DNA of 40,630 bases. Origin: an uncultured Paraprevotella sp. Lineage in GTDB: Bacteria > Bacteroidota > Bacteroidia > Bacteroidales > Bacteroidaceae. The notes below the pieces were generated by a model that saw only the letters and a program-made list of their open reading frames with translations, had not been told where the DNA came from and made no database searches. Numbering within the stretch: the first letter of the stretch is position 1; the number at the start of each line of letters is the position of its first letter. Below, piece by piece: positions 8,369 through 16,900 of the stretch. Both the position numbers and the translations under genes were made by a program. Location: assembly GCA_900548345.1 (NCBI GenBank), contig URKA01000028.1, positions 1 to 40,630 on the forward strand. The letters run 5' to 3'.

Positions 8369-9832
8369 ATGGAGAAAGAGGAAGAGAAGAACAGGTTTGT
8401 GCGGGAGGTAGCCCAAAAGAAGTACGAATACGGGTTTACCTCGGATGTACAGACTGAAATCATAGACAAGGGATTGAACGAGGATGTGGTACGCCTTATT
8501 TCATCCAAAAAAGAGGAGCCGGAATGGATGCTTGAGTTCCGTCTGAAGGCGTATCGGTATTGGATTGCACAGGCTCCGCCGACATGGGGACATCTGAAGA
8601 TGCCGGAAATAGATTATCAGGCGATATCTTATTACGCAGACCCAACCAAGGGGACGAAAAAGAACGGTCCGAACAGTTTGGACGAGATTGACCCGGAACT
8701 GATGAAGACTTTCGACAAACTGGGCATACCATTGGAAGAAAGGCTGGCATTGAGCGGTACGGCTGTGGATGCCGTGATGGATTCCGTGTCGGTGAAGACG
8801 ACATTTAAGGAGAAGCTCTCCGAGCGCGGCATCATTTTCTGCTCCATCAGCGAGGCGGTGAGGGAGTATCCCGACCTGGTCAGACAGTATTTAGGTTCGG
8901 TGGTGCCTTATCGGGACAACTATTTTGCCGCGTTGAACTCGGCTGTTTTCAGTGACGGCTCATTTGTTTACATACCTAAGGGTGTGCGTTGCCCCATGGA
9001 ACTCTCCACGTATTTCCGTATCAATGCAAGGAATACGGGCCAGTTCGAGCGTACCCTGATAGTGTGTGATGACGGCGGTTACGTGTCCTATCTTGAAGGG
9101 TGTACGGCTCCTATGCGCGATGAAAACCAGCTGCATGCCGCTATTGTCGAGATCGTGGTGAACGAAAATGCCGAGGTGAAGTACAGTACTGTGCAGAACT
9201 GGTATCCCGGAGATGCCGAAGGAAAGGGCGGTGTGCTCAATCTGGTGACGAAACGCGGTCATTTGCGCGGAGCGAACAGCAAACTTTCGTGGACGCAGGT
9301 AGAGACCGGGTCTGCCATCACATGGAAATATCCCAGTTGCGTGCTGAGCGGCGACAATTCCCAGGCCGAGTTCTACAGTGTGGCCGTCACCAACAACTAC
9401 CAGCAGGCGGATACCGGTACGAAGATGATACACATCGGGCGGAACACGAAGAGTACGATTATCAGCAAAGGTATTTCGGCCGGTAAAAGTGAAAATTCCT
9501 ACCGCGGGTTGGTGCGTGTTTCTCCCCGTGCCGACGGGGCGCGCAACTACAGTTCGTGCGATTCCCTGCTGTTGGGCAGCGAATGTGGGGCTCACACGTT
9601 CCCCTACATGGACGTGCAGAACGACACGGCCATCGTGGAGCACGAGGCTACCACCTCGAAGATTTCCGAAGAACAACTTTTCTATTGCAACCAGCGCGGC
9701 ATTCCGACCGAGGAAGCCGTGGGGCTGATTGTGAACGGATATGCCAAGGATGTAATCAACAAACTGCCGATGGAGTTTGCCGTAGAGGCGCAGAAACTCC
9801 TGAATGTCTCTTTGGAAGGCACGGTAGGTTAA
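8369..9832 (+). CDS. sufB: Fe-S cluster assembly protein SufB
   Basis: A 487-residue scaffold protein of the SUF system, which builds Fe-S clusters in a SufBC2D complex. Typical SufB blocks are visible: VYIPKGVRCPMELSTYFRIN, EGCTAPMRDENQLHAAIVE, YSTVQNWYPGD, and near the C-terminus LLLGSECGAHTFPYMDV and EATTSKISEEQLFYCNQRG. Length matches the family. It is the first gene of sufB-sufC-sufD-sufS, which follow on the same strand with short gaps. No sufE, sufU or SufR-like regulator is present nearby. Confidence 0.97.
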   Translation: MEKEEEKNRFVREVAQKKYEYGFTSDVQTEIIDKGLNEDVVRLISSKKEEPEWMLEFRLKAYRYWIAQAPPTWGHLKMPEIDYQAISYYADPTKGTKKNGPNSLDEIDPELMKTFDKLGIPLEERLALSGTAVDAVMDSVSVKTTFKEKLSERGIIFCSISEAVREYPDLVRQYLGSVVPYRDNYFAALNSAVFSDGSFVYIPKGVRCPMELSTYFRINARNTGQFERTLIVCDDGGYVSYLEGCTAPMRDENQLHAAIVEIVVNENAEVKYSTVQNWYPGDAEGKGGVLNLVTKRGHLRGANSKLSWTQVETGSAITWKYPSCVLSGDNSQAEFYSVAVTNNYQQADTGTKMIHIGRNTKSTIISKGISAGKSENSYRGLVRVSPRADGARNYSSCDSLLLGSECGAHTFPYMDVQNDTAIVEHEATTSKISEEQLFYCNQRGIPTEEAVGLIVNGYAKDVINKLPMEFAVEAQKLLNVSLEGTVG

Positions 9833-9845
9833 ACCATATAAAAAG

Positions 9846-10607
9846 ATGAAGACTATGTTAGAAATAAAAGGTTTGCATGCCGGTATCAATGGCAAGGAAA
9901 TATTGAAAGGTATCGATTTGACGGTGAACCCCGGCGAGATACATGCGCTGATGGGACAGAACGGAGCTGGAAAAAGCACGTTGAGCAATGTGCTCGTGGG
10001 CAATCCCGCTTACGAAGTGACGGCAGGAACCGTGACGTTCAACGGCAAGGACCTGTTGGCCATGTCTCCCGAAGAGAGGGCGCACGAAGGGTTGTTCCTC
10101 TCCTTTCAGCAGCCGGTGGAGATACCCGGTGTATCGATGGTGAACTTCATGCGTGCGGCCGTGAATGCCAAGCGGAAATACCGCGGGCAGGAGCCGATGG
10201 CGGCGGGTGATTTCCTGAAGATGATGCGCGAGAAACGCAAGGTCGTGGAGCTGGACAGCAAACTGGCCAACCGTTCGGTCAACGAGGGCTTCAGCGGAGG
10301 CGAGAAGAAACGCAACGAGATTTTCCAGATGGCCATGCTTGAACCCACGTTGAGCATCCTCGACGAGACCGATTCGGGATTGGATGTGGATGCGCTGCGC
10401 ATCGTGGCCGAAGGCTTTAACAAGTTGCGTACGCCGGAAACGTCGGCCATTGTCATTACGCATTACCAACGGTTGCTCGATTATCTGAAACCGGATGTGG
10501 TGCATGTGCTGCTTGGCGGACGTATCGTGAAGACCGGCGGTCCCGAACTGGCCACGGAGATTGAGAACAACGGTTTCGACTGGCTCAAACCGGAAGACAA
10601 ACAGTAA
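9846..10607 (+). CDS. sufC: Fe-S cluster assembly ATPase SufC
   Basis: A 253-residue ABC-type ATPase that powers SufB-SufD rearrangement during cluster assembly; it is soluble and not a transporter. Walker A is GQNGAGKST near residue 40. The signature region is NEGFSGGEKKRNEI near 150, followed by the Walker B stretch LSILDETDSGLDVDAL and the switch histidine in IVITHYQRLL. Met-4 is an equally possible start. It lies 13 bases after sufB. Confidence 0.97.
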   Translation: MKTMLEIKGLHAGINGKEILKGIDLTVNPGEIHALMGQNGAGKSTLSNVLVGNPAYEVTAGTVTFNGKDLLAMSPEERAHEGLFLSFQQPVEIPGVSMVNFMRAAVNAKRKYRGQEPMAAGDFLKMMREKRKVVELDSKLANRSVNEGFSGGEKKRNEIFQMAMLEPTLSILDETDSGLDVDALRIVAEGFNKLRTPETSAIVITHYQRLLDYLKPDVVHVLLGGRIVKTGGPELATEIENNGFDWLKPEDKQ

Positions 10608-10681
10608 AAAAGGATGAGGCGGAAGGGCGTCATCCGAGGCCATGCCGCAGATGAAGTCCTAAGCCTTTAATGCACGTTAAG

Positions 10682-12028
10682 ATGAATCATAGCGAACAAC
10701 AATATATCGAACTTTTTGCCGCTAACCGGGCTTTGATAGACCGACATTCCGCGCCTGTGCTCAATGCGCTGCGCGAAAGGGCTTTTGAAGATTTCCGGCG
10801 TTTGGGATTTCCTTCGCAGAAGGTGGAGCGCTATAAATATACCGATGTGTCCGGAGCTTTTGCACCGGACTACGGATTGAACCTGAGCCGGATTGACATC
10901 CCGGTGAACCCTTATGAGGCTTTCCGTTGCGATGTGCCCAATCTTAGCACCTCGCTTTATTTCACGGTGAATGACGCTTTTTACGACAAGGCCCTTCCGG
11001 CGGCGTCCCTGCCCGAAGGGGTAATGGTCTGTTCATTGAAGAAAGCGGCGGAGGTCTGTCCGGAGAAGGTGGCGGCTTGTTACGGCAAGTTGGCCCGTTC
11101 GGAGAAAGATGCCATCAATGCGCTGAACACCATGTTAGCTCAGGACGGACTCTTTATCTATGTGCCGCGCAACGTGGCGGTGGAGCGCACCATACAGGTG
11201 GTGAACATCATGCGTTCGGATGTCGACCTGATGGCGAACCGGCGCGTGCTCATCGTGTTGGAGGAAAATGCGCAGGCCCGCGTGCTGTTCTGCGACCACG
11301 CAGCCGATGACCGTAATTTCCTTGTGACGCAGGTTGTCGAGGCTTGTGTGGGTGAGAACGCCCGGCTGGAGCTTTACGAGCTTGAGGAGACCCATGTGAA
11401 GAACCGCCGTTTCAGCAACATGTACGTCGACCAGCAAAGAGACAGCTCCGTCACTCTCCATACGATTACCCTGCACAACGGCCTGACGCGCAACCGTGCC
11501 GACGTGACCCTTTCGGGCGAAAGGGCCGAAACGAATCTTTACGGCTGTGTGATTGCGGACAAGGAACAGCATGTGGACAACAATACGCTGATAGACCATC
11601 GTGCGGAGTATGGGGTGAGCAACCAGCTCTACAAGTATGTCATGGACGGCAGTTCGCAGGGTGCCTTTGCCGGGCGGATTCTTGTGCGGCAGGGTGCGCA
11701 GCACACCGTATCGAACGAACGAAATGCCAACCTGTGCGCCACGAAAGAGGCTCGTATGTACACTCAGCCCATGCTCGAAATCTATGCCGATGACGTGAAG
11801 TGCGCTCACGGTTCCACTGTCGGGCAGTTGGGCGAACAGGCACTGTTTTATATGCAGCAGCGCGGCATCAGCCGTGAGGAGGCACAGTTGTTGCTGAAAT
11901 ACGCCTTTGCCGTAGAAGCTATCGACGCCATCTCGCTTGAGGCGTTGAAAGACCGTCTGCACCATCTGGTGGAGAAACGTTTCCGCGGCGAACTGAGCAA
12001 ATGTGAGGGGTGCAAACTTTGCAAGTGA
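10682..12028 (+). CDS. sufD: Fe-S cluster assembly protein SufD
   Basis: A 448-residue partner of SufB in the SufBC2D scaffold. Homology to SufB is clear in the C-terminal half (VDNNTLIDHRAEYGVSNQLY, CAHGSTVGQLGEQALFYMQQ, RGISREEAQLLLKYAF). The extreme C-terminus carries a C-x2-C-x2-C motif (CEGCKLC) that could bind metal; I recall similar tails in Bacteroidetes SufD. The start is uncertain: an ATG at 10670 is in frame 4 codons upstream, but neither has a clear ribosome binding site. Confidence 0.94.
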   Translation: MNHSEQQYIELFAANRALIDRHSAPVLNALRERAFEDFRRLGFPSQKVERYKYTDVSGAFAPDYGLNLSRIDIPVNPYEAFRCDVPNLSTSLYFTVNDAFYDKALPAASLPEGVMVCSLKKAAEVCPEKVAACYGKLARSEKDAINALNTMLAQDGLFIYVPRNVAVERTIQVVNIMRSDVDLMANRRVLIVLEENAQARVLFCDHAADDRNFLVTQVVEACVGENARLELYELEETHVKNRRFSNMYVDQQRDSSVTLHTITLHNGLTRNRADVTLSGERAETNLYGCVIADKEQHVDNNTLIDHRAEYGVSNQLYKYVMDGSSQGAFAGRILVRQGAQHTVSNERNANLCATKEARMYTQPMLEIYADDVKCAHGSTVGQLGEQALFYMQQRGISREEAQLLLKYAFAVEAIDAISLEALKDRLHHLVEKRFRGELSKCEGCKLCK

Positions 12029-12055
12029 CACGTGGACTAAATAAGAGAAGACGAT

Positions 12056-13279
12056 ATGTACGACATGCAGGATATACAGAACATACGGAGTGATTTCCCG
12101 ATATTGGGCCGTGAGGTGTACGGCCGGCCGCTGGTCTATCTGGACAATGCCGCCACGACGCAGAAGCCGCGTGTCGTGGTGGATGCCATGACAGAGGAGT
12201 ATTACAATGTGAATGCCAATGTGCATCGCGGTGTGCATTTCCTTTCGCAGCAGGCTACGGAGTTGCATGAGGCCTCCCGCGAGACAGTGCGTCGCTTTCT
12301 GAATGCGCGCAGCTCGTCGGAAATCATCTTTACCCGCGGCACGACGGAAAGCATCAATCTTGTGGCCTATAGTTTCGGCGAAGCCTTCATGAACGCCGGC
12401 GATGAGGTGATTGTAAGCGAGATGGAACATCATTCCAACATCGTCAGCTGGCAATTGCTGCAGGCACGCAAGGGCATAAAGTTGCGTGTGGTTCCGGTGG
12501 ACGACAACGGTGAGCTGCGGATGGACGAGTACGAACGGATGTTCACACCGCAGACCAAACTTGTGAGCATCACCCACGTAAGTAATGTGCTGGGTACGGT
12601 CAATCCGGTGGCGCGCATCATCGCAACGGCCCATGCCCATGGTGTGCCCGTGCTGATAGACGGCGCGCAGGGCGCGCCCCATTTTGCCGTAGACGTCCAG
12701 GCGCTGGACTGCGACTTTTATGCTTTCAGCGGACATAAGGTGTACGGCCCTACGGGCATCGGTGTGCTTTACGGCAAAGAAGAATGGCTCGACCGCATGC
12801 CTCCTTATATGGGTGGTGGGGAGATGATTCGCCGGGTGACGTTTGAGCATACGACATTCAACGAGCTTCCGTTCAAGTTTGAGGCCGGTACGCCGGACTA
12901 TGTGGCCACCACCGGACTGGCACGCGCGCTGGATTATGTCTCTGCCTTAGGGATGGACCGCATCCATGCGCACGAACAGGCGCTCACCCGTTATGCGTTG
13001 GAGCGTATGCACGAAATCGAAGGTATACGTATTTTCGGCAACGCGGCAGAGCGTGATGCGGTAGTGTCGTTCCTTGTGGGCGACATCCATCATTTAGACA
13101 TGGGTACGTTGCTTGACCGTCTGGGCATTGCCGTGCGCACGGGCCATCACTGTGCGGAGCCCCTGATGCGCCGTTTCGGTGTGGAAGGCACGGTGCGTGC
13201 CTCGTTCGGTCTGTACAATACGCGTGAGGAAGTCGACGCGCTTGTCGAAGGTATCAATCGTGTGCGGCAGATGTTCTGA
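12056..13279 (+). CDS. sufS: Cysteine desulfurase SufS
   Basis: A 407-residue PLP enzyme that removes sulfur from cysteine and passes it as persulfide to the SUF scaffold. The family start is YLDNAATTQKP near residue 30. The PLP lysine lies in FSGHKVYGPTGIGVLYG near 230, and the catalytic cysteine in VRTGHHCAEPLM near 365, the group II (SufS) arrangement. It is the last gene of the suf block and is followed by the terminator at 13305-13345. Met-4 is an alternative start. Confidence 0.96.
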   Translation: MYDMQDIQNIRSDFPILGREVYGRPLVYLDNAATTQKPRVVVDAMTEEYYNVNANVHRGVHFLSQQATELHEASRETVRRFLNARSSSEIIFTRGTTESINLVAYSFGEAFMNAGDEVIVSEMEHHSNIVSWQLLQARKGIKLRVVPVDDNGELRMDEYERMFTPQTKLVSITHVSNVLGTVNPVARIIATAHAHGVPVLIDGAQGAPHFAVDVQALDCDFYAFSGHKVYGPTGIGVLYGKEEWLDRMPPYMGGGEMIRRVTFEHTTFNELPFKFEAGTPDYVATTGLARALDYVSALGMDRIHAHEQALTRYALERMHEIEGIRIFGNAAERDAVVSFLVGDIHHLDMGTLLDRLGIAVRTGHHCAEPLMRRFGVEGTVRASFGLYNTREEVDALVEGINRVRQMF

Positions 13280-13304
13280 TTCCGCACAGCCCCATTTTTA
13301 TTTG

Positions 13305-13345
13305 TCGACCTGTATGCAATCCGTTGCGTACAGGTCGATTTTTTT
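13305..13345 (+). terminator. Rho-independent terminator after sufS
   Basis: A 15 base stem (13305-13319 with 13324-13338, one G-U pair) closes on a TCCG loop and is followed by seven T. It ends the rimP-sufS block. Confidence 0.9.
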
Positions 13346-13348
13346 GCG

Positions 13349-13356
13349 TACATTTG
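13349..13356 (+). promoter_or_regulatory. Probable -7 element of the rnhB promoter
   Basis: TACATTTG matches TAnnTTTG. The nearest upstream TTG (13324-13326) lies inside the right arm of the sufS terminator, with a 22 base spacer. If it is used, the terminator and the promoter share sequence. The rnhB ATG is 41 bases downstream. Confidence 0.4.
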
Positions 13357-13396
13357 TGGTGTCCGCCGTGGCGGACGCGAACGCAAAACACCGCTT

Positions 13397-14008
13397 ATGC
13401 TATTACCATTTCTGAATCCTGATGTGACTGAGGCCGGTTGCGATGAGGCCGGACGGGGATGTCTGGCGGGTGCCGTCTACGCTGCGGCGGTCATCCTTCC
13501 GAAAGACTACCGGAACGAGATGCTCAACGACTCCAAGCAGTTGAGTGAGAAGAAGCGTTATCTGTTGCGCGAACAGATAGAACGCGATGCCGTGGCGTGG
13601 GCTGTCGGAGTGGTCTCTCCGCAAGAGATTGACGAAATCAATATCCTCAATGCTTCCTTCCTTGCCATGCACCGGGCGTTGGATGCCTTGACGGTGCGTC
13701 CCGATGCGCTGTTGATAGACGGCAACCGCTTCAAGCCTTATCGGGAGGTGCCTTATACCACGGTGGTGAAGGGTGACGGCAAATACATGAGCATTGCCGC
13801 GGCGTCTATTCTTGCCAAGACATACAGGGACGATTATATGCTTCGTCTGCATGAACAGTACCCCGTCTACCATTGGGATTCCAACAAGGGGTATCCTGCC
13901 AAGGCGCACCGTGAGGCCATCCGGCAGTACGGAACCACTCCCTATCATCGCATGAGTTATAACCTGTTGGGTGACGGGCAGCTCGAACTGTTCGGCCCCA
14001 ACGACTGA
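13397..14008 (+). CDS. rnhB: Ribonuclease HII
   Basis: A 203-residue endonuclease that cuts RNA in RNA-DNA hybrids and removes single misincorporated ribonucleotides. The catalytic motif is CDEAGRGCLAGAVYAAAV near residue 15. Other family blocks are LNDSKQLSEKKR, LLIDGNRF, VVKGDGKYMSIAAASILAKTYRD near 125, and WDSNKGYPAKAHREAI. It is followed 14 bases later by the WYL regulator gene, so the two may form an operon. Confidence 0.96.
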   Translation: MLLPFLNPDVTEAGCDEAGRGCLAGAVYAAAVILPKDYRNEMLNDSKQLSEKKRYLLREQIERDAVAWAVGVVSPQEIDEINILNASFLAMHRALDALTVRPDALLIDGNRFKPYREVPYTTVVKGDGKYMSIAAASILAKTYRDDYMLRLHEQYPVYHWDSNKGYPAKAHREAIRQYGTTPYHRMSYNLLGDGQLELFGPND

Positions 14009-14022
14009 ATCTGACCGCAGGC

Positions 14023-14937
14023 ATGGAATTAGGTATCTTTGAACGGCAGTTGCGGCTGATGGTGCTGTTGACGCAGAACCGTGAATATACGTTGGATGAA
14101 CTGTGCTGCAAGCTGGACATGAGCCGGCGCACGCTTTACCGTTATCTGGAACTCTTCCGCGACATCGGTTTTGAAGTTGTGAAACAAGGCAATGTCTACC
14201 GGCTCGACAAGTCATCGCCCTTTTTCAGGGACATCACGCAACTGGTGCATTTCACCGAGGATGAAGCCCTGACGTTGCGCCATGTGCTCGACACCATGTC
14301 CGATACCGACATACAGGTGCGCCACCTTCGTCATAAACTGGAGCGGATATACGACTTCGGCATCCTGAATGTCATCGAGACGGACAGCGCGCAGGCCGGC
14401 AATCTGCAATGCCTGTACGAGGCCATGAAGCAACACCGGCAGGTCATTCTTCGCGATTACAGTTCGGCCAACAGCAACCGGATGAGCGACCGTGTGGTGG
14501 AACCTTACATGTTTCTGAACGGGCACAACGAGATACGCTGTTACGAGCTTTCCGGCGGCCAGAACAAGACTTTCAAGGTGAGCCGCATCGGACGTGTGGA
14601 GATGCTGGATTTGCTGTGGTGCCATGAGGAAGAGCATGCCAAAGTCTATACCGACCTCTTTCATTTCAGTGGGGAGAAGTTTTCTGTGGTGACACTGCGT
14701 TTGGGGCGCCTGTCGTGCAACCTGTTGAAAGAAGAATATCCGCAAGCCGCGCGCCTGTTACTGGCTGACGGACCGGACCATTGGCTGCTGACAACGGAAG
14801 TATGCAGTTTTCATGGCATCGGCCGTTTCGTATTGGGACTGCTGGAAGACATCGAGGTGGTGGATTCGCCCGATTTCCGGGAGTTTCTGCAGTGTAAACT
14901 TGAACTTTTAACAAAAAAACTTTCTTCTGTGTCGTAG
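14023..14937 (+). CDS. WYL-domain transcriptional regulator with N-terminal HTH
   Basis: A 304-residue protein of the YafY/DeoR-like class. A helix-turn-helix lies in the first 65 residues (YTLDELCCKLDMSRRTLYRYLELFRD). The middle and C-terminal parts fit a WYL ligand-binding domain (RQVILRDYSSANSN, VVEPYMFLNG, WLLTTEVCSFHGIGRFVLGL). WYL proteins often respond to nucleic acids or nucleotides, and many control stress or defence genes. No target operator is recognisable here. It lies directly after rnhB on the same strand. Confidence 0.85.
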   Translation: MELGIFERQLRLMVLLTQNREYTLDELCCKLDMSRRTLYRYLELFRDIGFEVVKQGNVYRLDKSSPFFRDITQLVHFTEDEALTLRHVLDTMSDTDIQVRHLRHKLERIYDFGILNVIETDSAQAGNLQCLYEAMKQHRQVILRDYSSANSNRMSDRVVEPYMFLNGHNEIRCYELSGGQNKTFKVSRIGRVEMLDLLWCHEEEHAKVYTDLFHFSGEKFSVVTLRLGRLSCNLLKEEYPQAARLLLADGPDHWLLTTEVCSFHGIGRFVLGLLEDIEVVDSPDFREFLQCKLELLTKKLSSVS

Positions 14938-14996
14938 ATTGACACGGGCAGTCCGTTTCTTTGCCGTATAAAGTTAAACCTCTAAATGATACGGTT

Positions 14997-15305
14997 ATGA
15001 AAAAAGAAATGGTTCTCCGTCCGGTTTCGTCCGGTTCCGAAAAGTATGAAGTTTCCCGTCCGTCTGCGTTTTCCGCATGGAAACATGTGGTGTTGAATAG
15101 TGCGCCACTCCTTTTCCTCTCCCGTTTTTACGGCCGTTTGTTGGATATGCCGGTCAGTCCCTTGCAGGCTTTTCATCTGACCCATGCCCAGATAGCTTTC
15201 TTCCTGATGGTGTTCCCGTTGGATATGTCCGTGGTTGTCCGTCTGTTGTTTACCGTGTGGTTTGGCCTGACGGTGTTGCATGGCCGGCGTGCCGGATTGA
15301 AGTGA
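14997..15305 (+). CDS. Small membrane protein of unknown function
   Basis: A 102-residue basic protein. I do not recognise a family. Residues about 33-50 (VLNSAPLLFLSRFY) and about 70-95 (IAFFLMVFPLDMSVVVRLLFTVWFGLTVL) are hydrophobic, so one or two membrane passes are likely. The C-terminus is basic (HGRRAGLK), which suggests a cytoplasmic end. The ATG at 14997 is preferred over an in-frame TTG at 14961. A 23-codon membrane peptide follows 40 bases downstream, and the two may be co-expressed. Confidence 0.55.
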   Translation: MKKEMVLRPVSSGSEKYEVSRPSAFSAWKHVVLNSAPLLFLSRFYGRLLDMPVSPLQAFHLTHAQIAFFLMVFPLDMSVVVRLLFTVWFGLTVLHGRRAGLK

Positions 15306-15345
15306 ATGCGTCGTGACGGTGGAAAAAATATAGGAGGCAAGGAAT

Positions 15346-15417
15346 ATGATGTTCATAGGAATCGTTATCTGGCTTGTCGGAACTTTCCTTTTGTTGGTGA
15401 CGGGCCATGGAGATTGA
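15346..15417 (+). CDS. Putative 23-residue membrane peptide
   Basis: An ORF of 23 codons, Met-Met-Phe-Ile-Gly and so on, ending His-Gly-Asp-stop. It is almost entirely hydrophobic between residues 3 and 19 with one Trp, enough for one membrane span. A full AGGAGG (15332-15337) lies 8 bases before the ATG. Such a consensus site is rare in this window and argues that the ORF is translated. A second ATG follows directly at 15349. It lies 40 bases after the unknown small membrane protein. Function unknown; it may be a small accessory subunit or a type I toxin-like peptide, but nothing decides this. Confidence 0.45.
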   Translation: MMFIGIVIWLVGTFLLLVTGHGD

Positions 15418-15419
15418 AG

Positions 15420-15517
15420 GATGCCTTGTCCTGCGGGGCGTTTTTCGATTCCGGGTCTCCGCCCTGAATCATGAAATCCTTTATGACGCGGTGAAACAGC
15501 GTGCCGTCGAAGAATCC
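15420..15517 (-). pseudogene. Remnant of a cyclophilin-type peptidyl-prolyl isomerase gene
   Basis: Translating the minus strand from 15517 gives GFFDGTLFHRVIKDFMIQGG followed by DPESKNAPQ. This is the core of the cyclophilin active site (the F-H-R-V-I and M-I-Q-G-G-D blocks). There is no start codon; an in-frame TAA lies three codons upstream of the block. The sequence after Ala-Pro-Gln no longer resembles the family. Only about 33 codons remain of a normal 160 or more. The preceding minus-strand stretch (about 15520-15600) reads in another frame as PPSGKYTIHIGNDEYTSGI, which resembles the segment around GNYTVYLGDRAIPS in the neighbouring secreted protein. The region is therefore a composite of broken gene pieces. 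Confidence 0.6.
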
Positions 15518-15616
15518 CGTTTCTTAATGCCCGATGTATACTCGTCATTTCCTATATGTATGGTGTACTTTCCACTTGGCGGAACCGGCAGGCCGGCAAA
15601 TTTAAGACAGTGTGGC

Positions 15617-16780
15617 CTATTTCTGTCCCGTTATCATGAATTTCCCGGAGTAAACTTTTCCCAGGATTTCAATTCGGTAGCAATAAGTACCGCCGGGTAG
15701 GAAATTTAAATTCAAAGACATGCCTCCCTCCACTTTGTCACCATACATTTTCATGCCGTCCATTGTATATATGGAGAGGGTGAGCGGGATTTCGGTCAAT
15801 GAATAAAGTGTGCCGTTCATGAATTTGAAGTCTTCACCAATTGTTTGTGTGGAGATGCTTAAGAGTTCCTGTTTGGAGGGGATAGCCCTGTCACCTAAGT
15901 ATACGGTGTAGTTCCCGGCGCTGAACCCAGGTATTCGGATGTCTACCTCGTGAACCGCCATGCAGGTGCATATTTCGCCGACCGTATTGTCTTTGATTTG
16001 AATGATATCCTCCTCTGTCTGGCAAGTCAGGTAAGGCGTGCCACAACATATTAAATACCAGCTTCCTGTGATGTGTAGTGTGCCGTCCGGCAACAGCTCA
16101 TAGCAGGCTGACTCTTCTTTATCGTTGGTTTCCACTTTTGTATAGCGTACAGCCTTGAAATCCTTACTATAGACCGGAAAACATACGCTCGCCAACCATG
16201 TTTCGCAATACATCAGTTGACTGCGGTTGGCCGATGGCTGCAGCGCGTTGCCAAACACGCCTTGGGAGAGTGAGCCTATGCCTTCTATCCAGCGGTCTTC
16301 ATCCCCGCTTCCGTCAGTGGCGCGCAGTGTCAGGCATCGGTGAGATGGGGAGTTTTCTTCGAAATATTGAATGAATACGGTGTCCGATACGGCCACAACT
16401 TCCATCTGGCGGCCGTTTTCATCGGTGAATTGGGCGCCGAGGCTCAGGCTGTAATCAAATAGCAGGACTTCTTTTTGTTCGGTCTCGGAATAGCGGAATA
16501 CTTTGTCCCCTTCTTGTCGGTAGAGATAACCGGATGGGGGTTCGTTGTAGCGGCCATCCTTCTTATAAACGGCTTTCGACAGGTTCAGCCATGTATACCC
16601 ATTAAGTTCCTCTTTATTCGTCAACTCCCATTGCTGTATCTCATTTTTCTGTACATCATAAACCGTCCATGTTTTAAAGGAGTAATCATGCTCTTTGGAG
16701 ATTGTGGTGAGCATGTCGTCCGCCATGCAGTTCATCCTGACTATGAGGAGAAATGCGGCTAAAAGATAAAATCGTTTCAT
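15617..16780 (-). CDS. Secreted protein with C-terminal T9SS-like sorting tail, unknown function
   Basis: A 387-residue protein with a signal peptide (MKRFYLLAAFLLIVRMNCMA, probable cut after Ala-20). The body has no fold I recognise; it is rich in Tyr/Glu/Asp and contains several Cys. The last 80 residues look like a Por-secretion (type IX) sorting domain: IYTMDGMKMYGDKVEGGMSL, then LPGGTYCYRIE and the ending GKFMITGQK. In Bacteroides such tails also occur in proteins of species without a full type IX system, so cell-surface export is inferred, not shown. It is a single gene with a long upstream leader (16781-16900) and has broken gene fragments downstream. Confidence 0.7.
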   Translation of the reverse strand: MKRFYLLAAFLLIVRMNCMADDMLTTISKEHDYSFKTWTVYDVQKNEIQQWELTNKEELNGYTWLNLSKAVYKKDGRYNEPPSGYLYRQEGDKVFRYSETEQKEVLLFDYSLSLGAQFTDENGRQMEVVAVSDTVFIQYFEENSPSHRCLTLRATDGSGDEDRWIEGIGSLSQGVFGNALQPSANRSQLMYCETWLASVCFPVYSKDFKAVRYTKVETNDKEESACYELLPDGTLHITGSWYLICCGTPYLTCQTEEDIIQIKDNTVGEICTCMAVHEVDIRIPGFSAGNYTVYLGDRAIPSKQELLSISTQTIGEDFKFMNGTLYSLTEIPLTLSIYTMDGMKMYGDKVEGGMSLNLNFLPGGTYCYRIEILGKVYSGKFMITGQK

Positions 16781-16900
16781 AGACTTTTGTTTTTAATAGT
16801 TAGAGATTAAGATTTGTGGTAGGAATCCTGCAAAACAGCAAAGCCCGCTGACTTGCCGCCTTGGGGATTACTCAGAGAGATAGGCGCGATTCAAACCTCA
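16781..16900 (-). promoter_or_regulatory. GC-rich leader upstream of the secreted protein
   Basis: This stretch is much richer in G and C than the AT-rich sequence behind it and contains complementary segments (for example CAGC and GCTG around AAAGCCC at 16837-16851, and several G/C blocks at 16855-16895). On the minus strand it would be the 5' untranslated leader of the secreted protein gene. It does not match a riboswitch I know. The AT-rich stretch 16900-17060 behind it should hold the promoter; TATATTTC on the minus strand near 16985 is a one-mismatch candidate. Confidence 0.3.

Noticed and set aside
11135..12850. A 571-codon open frame on the minus strand
   Set aside because: It lies antisense to sufD and sufS, is rich in His/Arg/Gln typical of shadow frames, has no family motif, and the plus-strand genes are certain.
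15407..15700. A 97-codon plus-strand open frame
   Set aside because: The opposite strand encodes a recognisable cyclophilin fragment and the 3' end of the secreted protein, so this frame is their shadow.
16800..16900. Cobalamin riboswitch or tRNA-like structure
   Set aside because: Isolated resemblances such as GCTGACTTGCC and ATTCAAACC were checked, but the conserved core and the arms in the right order are missing.
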